A DNA stretch of 64,000 bases from the NCBI GenBank assembly GCA_963704335.1, contig OY969889.1:1054001-1118000 (forward strand), given 5' to 3'. This stretch comes from PALSA-612 sp963704335 (GTDB lineage Bacteria > Actinomycetota > Thermoleophilia > Gaiellales > Gaiellaceae). Made by a program: the position numbers and the translations under genes. Numbering within the stretch: the first letter of the stretch is position 1; every line of letters begins with the position of its first letter. The notes beneath the pieces are model-generated. The model did no database searches. It saw only the letters and a list, made by a program, of their open reading frames with translations, and was not told where the DNA came from. This document shows positions 1 through 8,946 of the stretch, one piece after another.

Positions 1-450
1 GCCCGCGAGCTCGAGCCCGATCTTGCGGTGATGGACGTCAAGATGCCTCGCCTCGACGGCATCGACGCCGCCCGACGGATCCTCGAAGAGCGGCCGATCC
101 CGATCGTCATGGTGACCGCCTACGGCCAGGACGAGATCGTGTCGCGCGCGGTCGAGGCCGGCGTCTTCGGGTACCTCGTCAAGCCCTTCCGGGAGCAGGA
201 CCTCCTCCCGGCGATCCACACGGCCCGTGCGCGTCACGACGAGCTGCAGGCACTGCGCGCGGAGGCAGAGTCGCTGGCGGAGGCGTTGGCGGCGCGCAAG
301 GCGATCGAGCGCGCGAAGGGCGTGCTCATGGCGAAGGAAGGCCTGACCGAGCAAGAGGCCTTCGAGCGACTGCGCCGTGCGAGCCAGCTCTCGGGCCGAC
401 CGTTGAAGGTCGTGGCGGAGGCCCTGGTCGCGACGTTCGAGTCGACCTAA
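1..450 (+). CDS. Response regulator with ANTAR RNA-binding domain (5' partial)
   Basis: The frame is open from base 1, so the gene begins upstream of the window. The visible part is the second half of a receiver domain, with the phosphoacceptor Asp in AVMDVKMPRLDG, the conserved Thr in VTAYG and the Lys in LVKPF. A helical linker and an ANTAR domain (ERAKGVLMAKEGLTEQEAF) follow. Proteins of this architecture (AmiR, NasR, mycobacterial PdtaR) are phosphorylated by a sensor kinase and then bind paired hairpins in nascent mRNA to stop termination. No cognate kinase or target hairpin is visible here. The stop codon interlocks over 4 bp with the convergent neighbour. Confidence 0.92.
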   Translation, partial: ARELEPDLAVMDVKMPRLDGIDAARRILEERPIPIVMVTAYGQDEIVSRAVEAGVFGYLVKPFREQDLLPAIHTARARHDELQALRAEAESLAEALAARKAIERAKGVLMAKEGLTEQEAFERLRRASQLSGRPLKVVAEALVATFEST

Positions 451-1382
451 CCACCCAGGACGGGCACGGCGAGCCCGGCCGCGCCGAGCTCGGACGTCTC
501 GGCTTCGTAGCCGGAGCGTGCCAGCAGCTCCATCCCCAGCCGTGCCCGGCGCACCCGCTCGCGAGACAGCGCCACCGTTGTTACGTCGAGATGTGTGCCC
601 GACGGATAGACGTCGGGCGCATTGCGCAGGCCGAACTTCACGTAGAGGGGCGACGCGATGCGGATCAGCTCCGGTATCTCGTGGAGTCGCACGAAGCCGC
701 CGACCGTGTCCGGCGCCTCGACGTACACGTCGAGTGGGCAGTCGACGGCAGCCCTGATCGCCGCGATCTGCGCCAGCGAAAGGTCCGTGGGGAGATTGAT
801 AGTGCTCGCTCCGAGCTGTTCGAGCACGCGTGCCGCTCCGGCGTTCGCCGCGGGCAACATCACCGAGATCTTCGCCTGCATATCCGCTGGCAGGCCGCCG
901 CTCTCCCGCAGGGCGGCAAATGCCGATAGCACGCCGAGATCTGCGATGAGGACGCTGCGAAAGCCGTGCTCGGCGGCCCGCCGCGCATCGTCGAGGCACG
1001 CCACGACCTGCTCTTGCCCGTGCGCGGACGCGGCGACGGCACCGCCGGCCGGTGCGCGCGCCATCGCCGACACTCCCCAGCTGGCGTTCGGCCGCGCGAA
1101 CAGGCTGACTTCCACCGGCGCCCCCGCCCCGAGCCGTGCCATCTCGTCGAGCTCGGCATCGGTGAGCAGGAACACGCCGGACCCCTGTGAAACGCGGTGC
1201 ACGCGGACGTCGAGCCGCTCGGCCTCCTCGAGCACGGTCTCGAGGCACCGCGGCCCCTCGGTGCTCGGGATCTCCACCCGGTACTGCGCTCCGTCGGGGA
1301 ACCGCTTGCCGGAGGACGGGTGCTCGTGCAGGTCGCCCGAAGGGAGCCCGGCCGTCTCGAGGAGCTCCCGCGTCGTCGGCAC
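447..1382 (-). CDS. U32 peptidase-like TIM-barrel protein
   Basis: A 311-residue protein with a GTG start, preceded by a -10 box 6 nt upstream. The C-terminal half has the alternating pattern of a TIM barrel and resembles the U32 'collagenase-like' family around LGASTINLPTDLSLAQI and CPLDVYVEAPDT. It lacks the iron-sulfur cysteines of the tRNA/ubiquinone-hydroxylating U32 members; the only Cys that stand out are isolated. The biochemical role is unknown: U32 members are better known as prephenate- or O2-independent hydroxylation proteins than as proteases. It is transcribed away from a diguanylate cyclase with no obvious functional link. Family assignment is moderate; function is not assigned. 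Confidence 0.55.
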   Translation of the reverse strand: MPTTRELLETAGLPSGDLHEHPSSGKRFPDGAQYRVEIPSTEGPRCLETVLEEAERLDVRVHRVSQGSGVFLLTDAELDEMARLGAGAPVEVSLFARPNASWGVSAMARAPAGGAVAASAHGQEQVVACLDDARRAAEHGFRSVLIADLGVLSAFAALRESGGLPADMQAKISVMLPAANAGAARVLEQLGASTINLPTDLSLAQIAAIRAAVDCPLDVYVEAPDTVGGFVRLHEIPELIRIASPLYVKFGLRNAPDVYPSGTHLDVTTVALSRERVRRARLGMELLARSGYEAETSELGAAGLAVPVLGG

Positions 1383-1388
1383 GGGGTC

Positions 1389-1394
1389 ACTCTA
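1389..1394 (-). promoter_or_regulatory. -10 box of U32-like gene (leaderless)
   Basis: Read on the minus strand this is TAGAGT, followed by exactly 6 nt and then the GTG start. No Shine-Dalgarno precedes the start. The geometry puts the transcription start at or next to the start codon. Confidence 0.55.
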
Positions 1395-1427
1395 AAGGGG
1401 GAGCAAGTATCCGCCGATCACAGGGTT

Positions 1428-2300
1428 ATGGTCGTCGCCGCTTCCGTGAGTCTCGCGCTGCTCGCCGGAGCGGTGCTCGTCATGCTTCGCGCCCGCCGAA
1501 GCGATCTCCGCTCGCAGGATCACGAGCTGCTCACCCGAGGCTTTCCGGGAGCAGTGCTCATCTTCGACCGGCGCCTGCGCCATTCCAGCGCGCTCGGCCG
1601 CGGAGTCGCTGCGATGGGCGTCGACCCCGTCGGCAAGACGCTGCACGAGGTATTCCCGGTCGACGTGTGCCAGGTCTTCTCGCCTGTGTATCGCGCGGCT
1701 CTGGAGGGCGTGGAGTCTCAGCTGGAGCTTCCCGTGGGGGGACGCGACTGGTTGATCACCGTGTCGCCGCTGGGGTCGAAAGCCGGTCTGCTCGTCGCCA
1801 CCGATGTCACCGAGCGCAAGCGACGCGAGCGCCGGCTGAACGATCTCGCGGCGCGAGATGCCCTCACCGGTACCTGGAATGCGCGCAGGCTCAACGAGGA
1901 GCTGGATTGGCTGAACCGAAGCGGTGGCGCCGCGTCGTTGCTCATGCTCGACCTCGACGGTTTCAAGCGCGTGAACGACACGCTTGGGCACGTGGCCGGC
2001 GATCAACTGCTGCGCCGCGTCGCGACAGCCGTCCAGAGCTGCGTGCGCCGAGCCGACCTCGTGGCGCGGATGGGCGGCGACGAGTTCGCGGTGCTCCTGG
2101 CCGGCGCGACTCCCGGAGAAGCCAAAGAAGTGGCGGAGAAGATCCGAGGCGCCGTCGCCGCCGTCTGGCCGCTCGGTGCGCGCGGCGGTGTGTCGATCGG
2201 CATCTCGCCTGCCGGCCACGGCGCAGGTGACACGCTGGGCCGAGCCGACCGCGCGATGTACGCCGACAAGCGGCAAGCGCCCGAGCGGCTCGCCTCCTAA
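1428..2300 (+). CDS. Membrane-anchored PAS-GGDEF diguanylate cyclase
   Basis: Makes cyclic di-GMP from two GTP at the membrane. I chose the ATG that begins directly before the transmembrane helix (VVAASVSLALLAGAVLVML), giving 290 residues; the open frame further upstream overlaps the divergent gene. A PAS-like sensor segment (about residues 35-125, ending in the typical DVTERK) joins to a GGDEF domain with an intact active site (ARMGGDEFAVLL) and a product-inhibition I-site RxxD (RRAD) five residues before it. There is no EAL or HD-GYP domain. A purine-rich GGGGGAG stretch lies about 25 nt upstream, too far to act as a normal ribosome site. Its stop interlocks with the convergent M20 gene. 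Confidence 0.9.
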   Translation: MVVAASVSLALLAGAVLVMLRARRSDLRSQDHELLTRGFPGAVLIFDRRLRHSSALGRGVAAMGVDPVGKTLHEVFPVDVCQVFSPVYRAALEGVESQLELPVGGRDWLITVSPLGSKAGLLVATDVTERKRRERRLNDLAARDALTGTWNARRLNEELDWLNRSGGAASLLMLDLDGFKRVNDTLGHVAGDQLLRRVATAVQSCVRRADLVARMGGDEFAVLLAGATPGEAKEVAEKIRGAVAAVWPLGARGGVSIGISPAGHGAGDTLGRADRAMYADKRQAPERLAS

Positions 2301-3376
2301 AGGCCTGGTTCTTCCAGCAGCCGCGCGAGCACGCGTGCACGCAGATGGAGCGTGTCGAGCCGCACCTGCTCGTGGAACGCGTGCGCACCTCGGCCCTGGG
2401 CGCCGAGGCCGTCGAGCACCGGCACGCCGTGGGCGGCGATGAGATTCGCGTCCGAGCCTCCACCCGTCGCTTCCTCGCCGAGCTCGAGCCCGAGGTCGGC
2501 CGCATGCTCCTGCGCTTTCGCGAAGAGCTTCCGCGAAGCGGGCGTTGGCTCGAGCGGTGGCCTCGTCCAGTCGCCGGAGACGCTGATCGTCGTCCCCTCG
2601 ATGATTGGTTCGAGCCCGTGGAGCGTCTGCTCGACGGGCTCGACGTCCGCTGCGCGCGCGACGCGAACGTCGAGGTGTGCCTCCGCATGTGCCGCCACGA
2701 CGTTCTCGGCCGTGCCGCCGGAGATCTTGCCGACGTTCACGGAAACGCCGCGCTCGTGGTCGGTCAGCGCGTGTAGGCGGATGATCTGGTGTGCAAGCTC
2801 TTCGACGGCGCTCGCTCCGTCGGCAAGGTTCGTGCCCGCGTGGGCGGGACGGCCGTCGACCGCGATGCGGAAGCGCCCGAGCCCCTTACGCGATGTCTTG
2901 AGGTTCCCCGACGCGCTCGGCGGCTCGACGACGAATGCCGCGGCGACTCCGTCGACGACGTCCCGCAACGGCTCACGCGCCGTGCGGCTGCCCTGCTCCT
3001 CGTCCGCCGTGAGGAAGACCCGCACCGGGTGGCGGCCCGAACCTGCCTCGTCGATCGCGGCCAGCATCAACACGAGGCAGCCCTTCATGTCGTAGGCGCC
3101 CGGGCCGCGGGCTATGTCGCCGTCGGCGACGAACGGCATCGTCGCGAGCGTGCCCTCGGGCCACACGGTGTCGCAGTGGCCGATGACGGCGAGCGGTTCC
3201 CCGACGCCCGGCAGCTCGGCGCGGAGATGGCCGCCTTCGAGCAGTCTTGCCTCGGCGCCCCGCAGTCGCAGCTCGTCCGCCATCACCTCGGCTACCTCAG
3301 CGACACCAGGAGAGCCGGTCGGCGACTCGATCTCGACGAGGCGACGCAGAAGTGAGACCGCTGCTTCGGCGTCCAC
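2297..3376 (-). CDS. M20 family metallopeptidase (carboxypeptidase G2-like)
   Basis: A 359-residue zinc peptidase that cleaves an amide or peptide bond of a small substrate. The metal-ligand landmarks are visible: His-x-Asp in IGHCDTVWPEG, Asp in GAYDMKG, the catalytic Glu-Glu in TADEEQGS, and a late His in GAHAFHEQVR. The dimerisation domain follows GRPAHAGTNLADGAS. The GTG start lies 1 nt after the stop of the upstream TPR gene, so the two are probably translated together. The organisation resembles glutamate carboxypeptidase and acetylornithine deacetylase relatives; the substrate cannot be read from sequence. Confidence 0.85.
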   Translation of the reverse strand: MDAEAAVSLLRRLVEIESPTGSPGVAEVAEVMADELRLRGAEARLLEGGHLRAELPGVGEPLAVIGHCDTVWPEGTLATMPFVADGDIARGPGAYDMKGCLVLMLAAIDEAGSGRHPVRVFLTADEEQGSRTAREPLRDVVDGVAAAFVVEPPSASGNLKTSRKGLGRFRIAVDGRPAHAGTNLADGASAVEELAHQIIRLHALTDHERGVSVNVGKISGGTAENVVAAHAEAHLDVRVARAADVEPVEQTLHGLEPIIEGTTISVSGDWTRPPLEPTPASRKLFAKAQEHAADLGLELGEEATGGGSDANLIAAHGVPVLDGLGAQGRGAHAFHEQVRLDTLHLRARVLARLLEEPGL

Positions 3377-3377
3377 G

Positions 3378-4016
3378 CTAGTCCGGCGGCGCTTCGAGGG
3401 CGCGCCGGGCTTCCTCGACGGCTTCGCGGGCGTGCTCGATGCGCGCCGGCTCGTCAGGTCTCTGCTCGCGCTCGACGAGCGCCCGCTCGAACCAGTTGAG
3501 CGCGGTCTCGTACTCGCCCGCGTCGAAGTAGTCCCAGCCGACGTTGTTGTAGAGCGAACCGAGCCAGGTCGTGACGTCCGGATCCTTCGACGACTGGGCC
3601 ATCTCGATTCCTCGATTCGCCCAGGCCATCTTGTCCTCGAAGGTGGGCGCCGCGATAGCCACCATGTGCGCCGCATCTACCGCGAGAAACTCGTGCGGTA
3701 TCTCGAGCGCCGTCTGAAACGACGCCTCGAACAGCGGCAATGCGGCCTCGGAGTCGCCGCCCGACCGGCGCAGCCGGCCTCGTTCGAGGTCGACGCGGGC
3801 GCGAACGAGCGGGTCCGAGCCGGCCAGGGCTTGTGCCTCGTCGAGCAGTCGGTCACCCTCGTCGAACCGGTCCTGCAGCCCCTCGACGCGTGCCAGCTGC
3901 GTAAGCACCTCGGCGCGGCCGACGTCGGTCGTCTCCTCGTCGAGCAGTGCGAGGAAGCGCGCTTGTGTGGCGTCGACATCGTCAAAATCCCAGACGGGTC
4001 GCAGCCGGTCGCCCAC
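3378..4016 (-). CDS. Tetratricopeptide-repeat protein
   Basis: A 212-residue, soluble, all-helical protein without signal peptide or membrane segment. Repeated helix pairs are evident, for example WLGSLYNNVGWDYFDAGEY followed by ETALNWFERAL, a canonical TPR unit. TPR proteins serve as scaffolds for protein contacts; no catalytic domain is present. The GTG start is the only canonical start near the end of the upstream ABC-F gene (13 nt gap). It sits between an ABC-F ATPase and an M20 peptidase, and I see no basis for a specific function. Confidence 0.75.
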   Translation of the reverse strand: MGDRLRPVWDFDDVDATQARFLALLDEETTDVGRAEVLTQLARVEGLQDRFDEGDRLLDEAQALAGSDPLVRARVDLERGRLRRSGGDSEAALPLFEASFQTALEIPHEFLAVDAAHMVAIAAPTFEDKMAWANRGIEMAQSSKDPDVTTWLGSLYNNVGWDYFDAGEYETALNWFERALVEREQRPDEPARIEHAREAVEEARRALEAPPD

Positions 4017-4029
4017 GCGCTCGACCTTA

Positions 4030-5913
4030 CTACGCCGAAGTCTGCTCGAAGAGCTGCTCCCAGCTGGCGATCAGTGCCTCGAGCTCCTCGCGTGCATGTC
4101 GGTACGCCGCGGCGGCGTCGACGTTGGCCCAGTCCGTCGCGAGCGAGCGCTCCAGCTCCGCGACCTCCAGCTCCTTCGCCTCGATATCCGCCTCCAGCTT
4201 CACGAGCCTCCGCGGTCGCTTGGGCGCCGCCGGCGGGGCCTTCGTGCCCTGCTTGGATGTGTCCGGAGTCTGGCTCGGTGTCGGACCCTGGGTCTGACCC
4301 CTGGACATGGCTCTTTCGGACACGAGGCGGGCGTAGTCGGCCCACCCGCCGTCGTAGGAGCGCAAGGCGCTGTCCTCGATGGCGAGCGTGCGCTGGGCGA
4401 CTGCGTCGAGCACGGCGCGGTCGTGTGACACGAGCAGCACCGTGCCGGGAAAGGCTTCCAGCGCCTCCTCGAGCGCCTCCCGGCTCTCGAGGTCGAGATG
4501 GTTAGTCGGCTCGTCGAGCACGAGGAAGTTCGCGCCCGAGGCGACGAGCAGCGCGAGCGAGAGGCGCCTGCGCTCGCCGCCGGACAGTGCCGTCACCGGC
4601 CTTTCGTGCATGTCCCAGCCGGAGAACAGGAAACGGCCGAGCAGCGTCTGGGCCTGCGGTCGCTGAAGGCCGGTCGCCCGCTGCGCGCAGTCGAGCACGC
4701 TGCCGCGCTCGTCGAGGTCCGTTCCCTGCTGTGAGAAGTACGCCGGCACGACGCCGTAGCCGAGCGGCAGCGCAAGCAGCGTCTCGATCAGCGTCGTCTT
4801 CCCCGAGCCGTTCGGGCCGACCAGGCCGACGTGCTCGCCGCGGTCGATCGCGAAGGTCACGTCCTCGAGCAATGGCTTGTCGCCCGCCGCGACGCTCAGT
4901 CCCTCCACGGAGATGACGGTACGGCCGGAACGCGGAGGCTTCAGAAACTCGAAGCCCAGCGACTTCGAGCGCTTCGTGAGCGAGTCCAGCTCGGCAGCCG
5001 ACCGCGAGCGCTCCTTCTCGAGCCGCGCGATCTGCGTGAGTTTGGCCTGAGCCTTTTTCGCCATCTTGGGTGTCGACGCGCGGAAGCGAGCAACGAAGCG
5101 CTCCAAGCGGGCGATGTCCACCTCGTGCCGTGCGACGGCCTTTCCTGCAGCGATCGTCCGCGCCGCCTTCTCGCGCCGCCAGTCGTGCCAGGGGCCTCGG
5201 AAGAAAAGCGACCTCCCGGCCTCCAACTCGAGCACCGCCGTGGCCACCGCTTCCAGGAACCAGCGGTCGTGGGCGACGAGGATCACCGCGGCGTCGAGCG
5301 AGCTGAGCCGCTCCTCCAGCCATTCGAGGCTCCGGACGTCGAGATGGTTCGTCGGCTCGTCGAGCAGCAGGAGGTCGGGGTCGCCGGCGAGCGCGCGGCC
5401 CAGTGAAGCGCGCGTCAGCTCTCCGCCGGAGAACGTTTCGAGCTGGCGGTCGAAGTCCTCGTCGCGGAAGCCGAGACCGCGGAGCGCCGAAGCCGCCCGC
5501 TCGCGCCAGTCCCAGCCGCCGCCGTGCTCGAGGCGAGCCTGCGCGTCGGCGTAGCGGCGCAGCGTGGCAGGATCGTGGCTCCCCTCGGCCATGGCCGCTT
5601 CGAGCGCACGCAGCTCGTCCTCCAGCGCAATCAGATCGGCGGCGCCCGACAGCGCGTACTCGCGCAACGTCAATCCCTGCTGCAGCGGCGGTCGCTGGTC
5701 GTGCAACGCAATCCGTGTGCCCTTCGCGAACGAGATCTCGCCGCCGGCGATGCTCGTTTCGCCCGTGATCATGCGCAGCAGCGTCGTTTTCCCCGCGCCG
5801 TTGGGGCCGGAAAGCGCGACGACGTCGCCGCGCTCGACGCTGAACGACACGCCGTCGAACAACGGCGTGCCCGAGAGCTCTTTGCGTAGGCTTGAGGCGA
5901 TGACGACTGCCAT
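4030..5913 (-). CDS. ABC-F family ATPase (ribosome-associated)
   Basis: A soluble protein with two ABC ATPase domains and no membrane segments, which is the ABC-F layout. Both Walker A motifs (GPNGAGKTT, GPNGSGKTT), both signature motifs (FSGGELTRASLG, LSGGERRRLSLA) and both Walker B/LDEPTNHLD boxes are intact. The charged linker between domains (KMAKKAQAKLTQIARLEKE) is the position of the P-site tRNA interaction motif in this family. A long coiled-coil C-terminal extension follows a low-complexity Pro/Lys stretch. ABC-F proteins act on stalled ribosomes or give antibiotic resistance. I chose the ATG giving 627 residues because it directly precedes the first beta strand; the frame is open farther upstream only within the divergent gene. 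Confidence 0.9.
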   Translation of the reverse strand: MAVVIASSLRKELSGTPLFDGVSFSVERGDVVALSGPNGAGKTTLLRMITGETSIAGGEISFAKGTRIALHDQRPPLQQGLTLREYALSGAADLIALEDELRALEAAMAEGSHDPATLRRYADAQARLEHGGGWDWRERAASALRGLGFRDEDFDRQLETFSGGELTRASLGRALAGDPDLLLLDEPTNHLDVRSLEWLEERLSSLDAAVILVAHDRWFLEAVATAVLELEAGRSLFFRGPWHDWRREKAARTIAAGKAVARHEVDIARLERFVARFRASTPKMAKKAQAKLTQIARLEKERSRSAAELDSLTKRSKSLGFEFLKPPRSGRTVISVEGLSVAAGDKPLLEDVTFAIDRGEHVGLVGPNGSGKTTLIETLLALPLGYGVVPAYFSQQGTDLDERGSVLDCAQRATGLQRPQAQTLLGRFLFSGWDMHERPVTALSGGERRRLSLALLVASGANFLVLDEPTNHLDLESREALEEALEAFPGTVLLVSHDRAVLDAVAQRTLAIEDSALRSYDGGWADYARLVSERAMSRGQTQGPTPSQTPDTSKQGTKAPPAAPKRPRRLVKLEADIEAKELEVAELERSLATDWANVDAAAAYRHAREELEALIASWEQLFEQTSA

Positions 5914-5940
5914 GGCGGAACACAGGGTAGAGCGGGCGGC

Positions 5941-7113
5941 ATGAGTGCAGGCATCGTCATTGTCGGCGGGGGCCTGTCCGCTGCCAAGGTCGTCTCGAGC
6001 TACCGCGAGGCGGGCGGCAAGGAGTCGCTGCGGATGATCACCGCGGACTCGTTCTTCCCGTATCACCGCCCGCCGCTCTCGAAGCGCTATCTGCGCGGCG
6101 AGATCGACGTCGACGGAACGCTCGTCGAGCCCTCCGGCTTCTATGCCGAGCACGACTGCCGCTGCGACCTGCACACCACGGTCTTGGCCGTTCACGAAGG
6201 CGAGATCGAGCTGGCTTCGGATGAGCGCGTGCCGTTCGAGCGCCTCGTGATCGCGAGCGGTGCTTCACCCCGCCCGCTCGAAGTCCCCGGCGCCGAGCTG
6301 GGAGGCGTTTTCACGCTGCGGACGCTGGCCAACTCGACGGCCATCCGGGAGCGCGCGGCCGAATCCCGCCGAGCCTTCATCGTCGGGTCGAACTTCATCG
6401 GCCTGGAGACCGCCGCGTCGCTCACGCAGCTTGGGCTCGAGGTGACGCTGTGCGACCGCGGTCATCAACTCTTCCGTGCACTCGACACGCCGTCGTATTC
6501 GCAGTACCTCGAGGAGCTGTACAGGGAGAAGGGCGTCGAGCTGCTCTTCGACGACGAAGTGGCCGAGGTGCGCGGCGACGGGCACGTGACCTCTGTCGTC
6601 ACCAAGGGCGGTGAGGAGCGCGATGCCGACCTCCTCGTCGCAGGCATCGGCGTCACACCGAACACGAGCTTCGTCGAGGGTGCCGGCGTCGAAGTGGACG
6701 ACGGCGTGCTCGTCAACGTCCGCTTCGAGACGTCACGTCCGGGCGTGTACGCGGTCGGGGACGTGGCTCGCTTCCACGACCCGATCTTCCTGCGCCGGCG
6801 TCGTATCGAGCACTGGTCGAACGCGAACTACCAGGGCAGCGAGCTGGGGAAGGTCCTCGCGGGAGAGGGCGAAGGCTACGACACGGTGTCGAGCTTCTTC
6901 TCGGAGATCTTCGGCGCAAGCATTCGCTTCTTTGGCGACTCGACCGGCCACGATGAGATCGTCGAGCACGGCGACTTTCGCGACGGCAAGGCTGTCTGCC
7001 TCCATACGGCCGATGGCCGCATCGTCGCGGCGTTGACGATGGGGCAGGAGGACGACGTCAACGACCGGATCAAGGAGCTGATCCGGGACCACGCGTCAGC
7101 CGACGAGTTCTAG
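5941..7113 (+). CDS. FAD/NAD(P)H-dependent oxidoreductase (rubredoxin/ferredoxin reductase type)
   Basis: A 390-residue two-dinucleotide-fold flavoprotein. The FAD-binding motif is at the N-terminus (IVIVGGGLSAAKV), the NAD(P)H fold begins near residue 140 (RAFIVGSNFIGLETAASL), and the second FAD contact is GVYAVGDVARFHDP. This matches reductases that pass electrons from NAD(P)H to a ferredoxin or rubredoxin partner of oxygenases or P450s. No partner is encoded nearby, so the acceptor is unknown. Only 27 bp separate it from the divergent ABC-F gene and no clear -10 box is visible there. Confidence 0.87.
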   Translation: MSAGIVIVGGGLSAAKVVSSYREAGGKESLRMITADSFFPYHRPPLSKRYLRGEIDVDGTLVEPSGFYAEHDCRCDLHTTVLAVHEGEIELASDERVPFERLVIASGASPRPLEVPGAELGGVFTLRTLANSTAIRERAAESRRAFIVGSNFIGLETAASLTQLGLEVTLCDRGHQLFRALDTPSYSQYLEELYREKGVELLFDDEVAEVRGDGHVTSVVTKGGEERDADLLVAGIGVTPNTSFVEGAGVEVDDGVLVNVRFETSRPGVYAVGDVARFHDPIFLRRRRIEHWSNANYQGSELGKVLAGEGEGYDTVSSFFSEIFGASIRFFGDSTGHDEIVEHGDFRDGKAVCLHTADGRIVAALTMGQEDDVNDRIKELIRDHASADEF

Positions 7114-8927
7114 ATCAACTCTCTGACCGCTGCCGCGATCGCGTCGGCGTCGATGCCTGCGGCCTTCATGAGCTCGGCGGGCTTGCCCGAACGGGGCATG
7201 CCGGTGACGGCGAGCTTCTTGACATGCGCGGTGGAGCCTTGCTCCGCCAGCGCCGAGAGGACGGCATCGCCGAGCCCGCCCTCAGGCCAGTGATCCTCCA
7301 CGGTCACCAGCTGGTCTCCCGCGGCCGCGAGTGCCTCTGCGTCGATGGGCTTGATCGAGTACGCATCGATGACTCGCACGGCGACACCATCTGCGGCCAG
7401 CATGTCGGCCGCCTTCAAGGCCTCGTGCACGGTGATGCCGGCGGCGACGACCGCCACCGCGTCGTCATCCGAGGAACGCAGGACACGGCTCCCCCCGACC
7501 TCGAACTCCTCGTCCGGCCCGTAGAGCACGGGCGTCGCAGGCCGCAGCGTTCGCAGGTACGAAATGCCCTCCAGATCGGCCATCGCCGCCACGAGCCTTG
7601 CCGTCTGGTTGGCGTCGCACGGGTGCAACACCGTAGAGCCGTGGACCGCGCGGAGCGAGGCTATGTCCTCGAGCGCCATCTGGGAGGGACCGTCCTCGCC
7701 GATCGAGACGCCGGCGTGTGAGCCCGACAGGCAAATCGTCGCGCGGCTGATCGCCGCCATGCGGACGAAGTCGTACGCACGGCTGAGGAACGCCGCGAAG
7801 CTCGATGCGAACGGCCGCCAGCCCCGTGCCTGGAGGCCGACCGCCGCGGCGACCATCTGCTGCTCGGCGATGTACATCTCGAAGTACCGCTCGGGATGCG
7901 CCTTGGCAAAGACCTCGGCGAACGTCGAGTTGGACACCTCGCCGTCTACGGCGACGACATCGCCCCGGGCGGCGCCGACGGCCGCCAGCGCGTCCCCGTA
8001 CGCCTTGCGCGTCGCCACCTCTTCGCCGAGCTCGTAGCGCGGTAGCTCGAGGGGCCCTGTCTCGAACTTGTGCGGCTCGCCCGCCTCGGGGAGCCGGGGC
8101 TCGAGGCGCAGGTCGCGGACTCCACCCAGCTCGGCGATCGCCGCGTCGGGATCGTCGAGCGGCTTGCCGTGCCACCCGTTCTCGTCCTCGACGGCCGACA
8201 CACCTTTGCCTTTGAGCGTGCTCGCGAAAATCGCCGTGGGCCGACCTGTCAGGGCCTCGGCGTCGCTGTACGCCGTGTCGATCTCCTCGACATCGTGGCC
8301 GTCGATCTCGATCGCGTGCCAGCCGAAGGCTCGCGCGCGCTCGGCGAGCACGCCGGTGTCGCGGCCGACCATCGTCTCGCCGCGCTGCCCTAGGCGGTTG
8401 ACGTCCACGACCGCCGTGAGGTTGTCGAGCGCGTAGTGGGACGCGTGCTCGAATGCCTCCCACATCGATCCCTCGGCGAGCTCGGAGTCGCCGCAGAGCA
8501 CCCAGACGCGGTACGGCAGCCGGTCGAGGTGCCTGCCGGCGATGGCCATGCCGACGCCGATCGGCAGGCCCTGGCCGAGCGAGCCGGTGGCGACGTCCAC
8601 CCAGGGCAGCACGGGCGTGGGGTGGCCCTCGAGCTGCGACCCGAACTGCCGGTAGCCGGCGAAATCGTCCTCCGAGATGACGCCCGCTGCGCGAAGAATC
8701 GCGTAGAGCAGCGTCGACGCGTGGCCCTTCGAGAAGACGAGGCGGTCGTTCGTCGCGGCCTTCGGGTTGGCCCAGTCGTAACGTAGGTGACCGTCCACGA
8801 GCACCGCCATGAGATCCGCCGCGGACATGCCCGAGGTCGGATGGCCCGAACCTGCGATCGCGCTCGGGCGAATCGAGTCGACGCGCAGCTGCTGCCCGAG
8901 CTCGCGCCAGCGCTCAGCCGTAGTCAT
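7110..8927 (-). CDS. tkt: Transketolase
   Basis: Transfers two-carbon units between sugar phosphates with thiamine diphosphate in the non-oxidative pentose phosphate pathway. The 605-residue chain is slightly short for the family (about 620-670) but has all three domains: the TPP region with GSGHPTSGMSAADL and VLCGDSELAEGSMWEAFEHA, the pyrimidine-binding domain with FEMYIAEQQMVAAAVGL (catalytic Glu) and a C-terminal domain. It is divergent from tal-pgi-gnd with a 19 bp gap, so the four pathway genes are controlled from one intergenic point. The stop interlocks with the convergent FAD gene over CTAG. Confidence 0.95.
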   Translation of the reverse strand: MTTAERWRELGQQLRVDSIRPSAIAGSGHPTSGMSAADLMAVLVDGHLRYDWANPKAATNDRLVFSKGHASTLLYAILRAAGVISEDDFAGYRQFGSQLEGHPTPVLPWVDVATGSLGQGLPIGVGMAIAGRHLDRLPYRVWVLCGDSELAEGSMWEAFEHASHYALDNLTAVVDVNRLGQRGETMVGRDTGVLAERARAFGWHAIEIDGHDVEEIDTAYSDAEALTGRPTAIFASTLKGKGVSAVEDENGWHGKPLDDPDAAIAELGGVRDLRLEPRLPEAGEPHKFETGPLELPRYELGEEVATRKAYGDALAAVGAARGDVVAVDGEVSNSTFAEVFAKAHPERYFEMYIAEQQMVAAAVGLQARGWRPFASSFAAFLSRAYDFVRMAAISRATICLSGSHAGVSIGEDGPSQMALEDIASLRAVHGSTVLHPCDANQTARLVAAMADLEGISYLRTLRPATPVLYGPDEEFEVGGSRVLRSSDDDAVAVVAAGITVHEALKAADMLAADGVAVRVIDAYSIKPIDAEALAAAGDQLVTVEDHWPEGGLGDAVLSALAEQGSTAHVKKLAVTGMPRSGKPAELMKAAGIDADAIAAAVRELI

Positions 8928-8946
8928 GGGTGTAACGTAACGTCAG
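8928..8946. promoter_or_regulatory. Compact divergent promoter tkt / tal-pgi-gnd
   Basis: The 19 bp gap contains a tandem TAACGTAACGT. On the minus strand TACGTT (8934-8939) ends 6 nt before the tkt ATG. On the plus strand TAACGT (8933-8938) ends 8 nt before the tal ATG. Both fit TANNNT and overlap almost completely, suggesting one bidirectional promoter with leaderless or near-leaderless transcripts. Confidence 0.5.

Noticed and set aside
3114..4505. Long plus-strand open frame opposite the M20, TPR and ABC-F genes.
   Set aside because: Composition is antisense to three well-recognised genes; no domain is recognisable.
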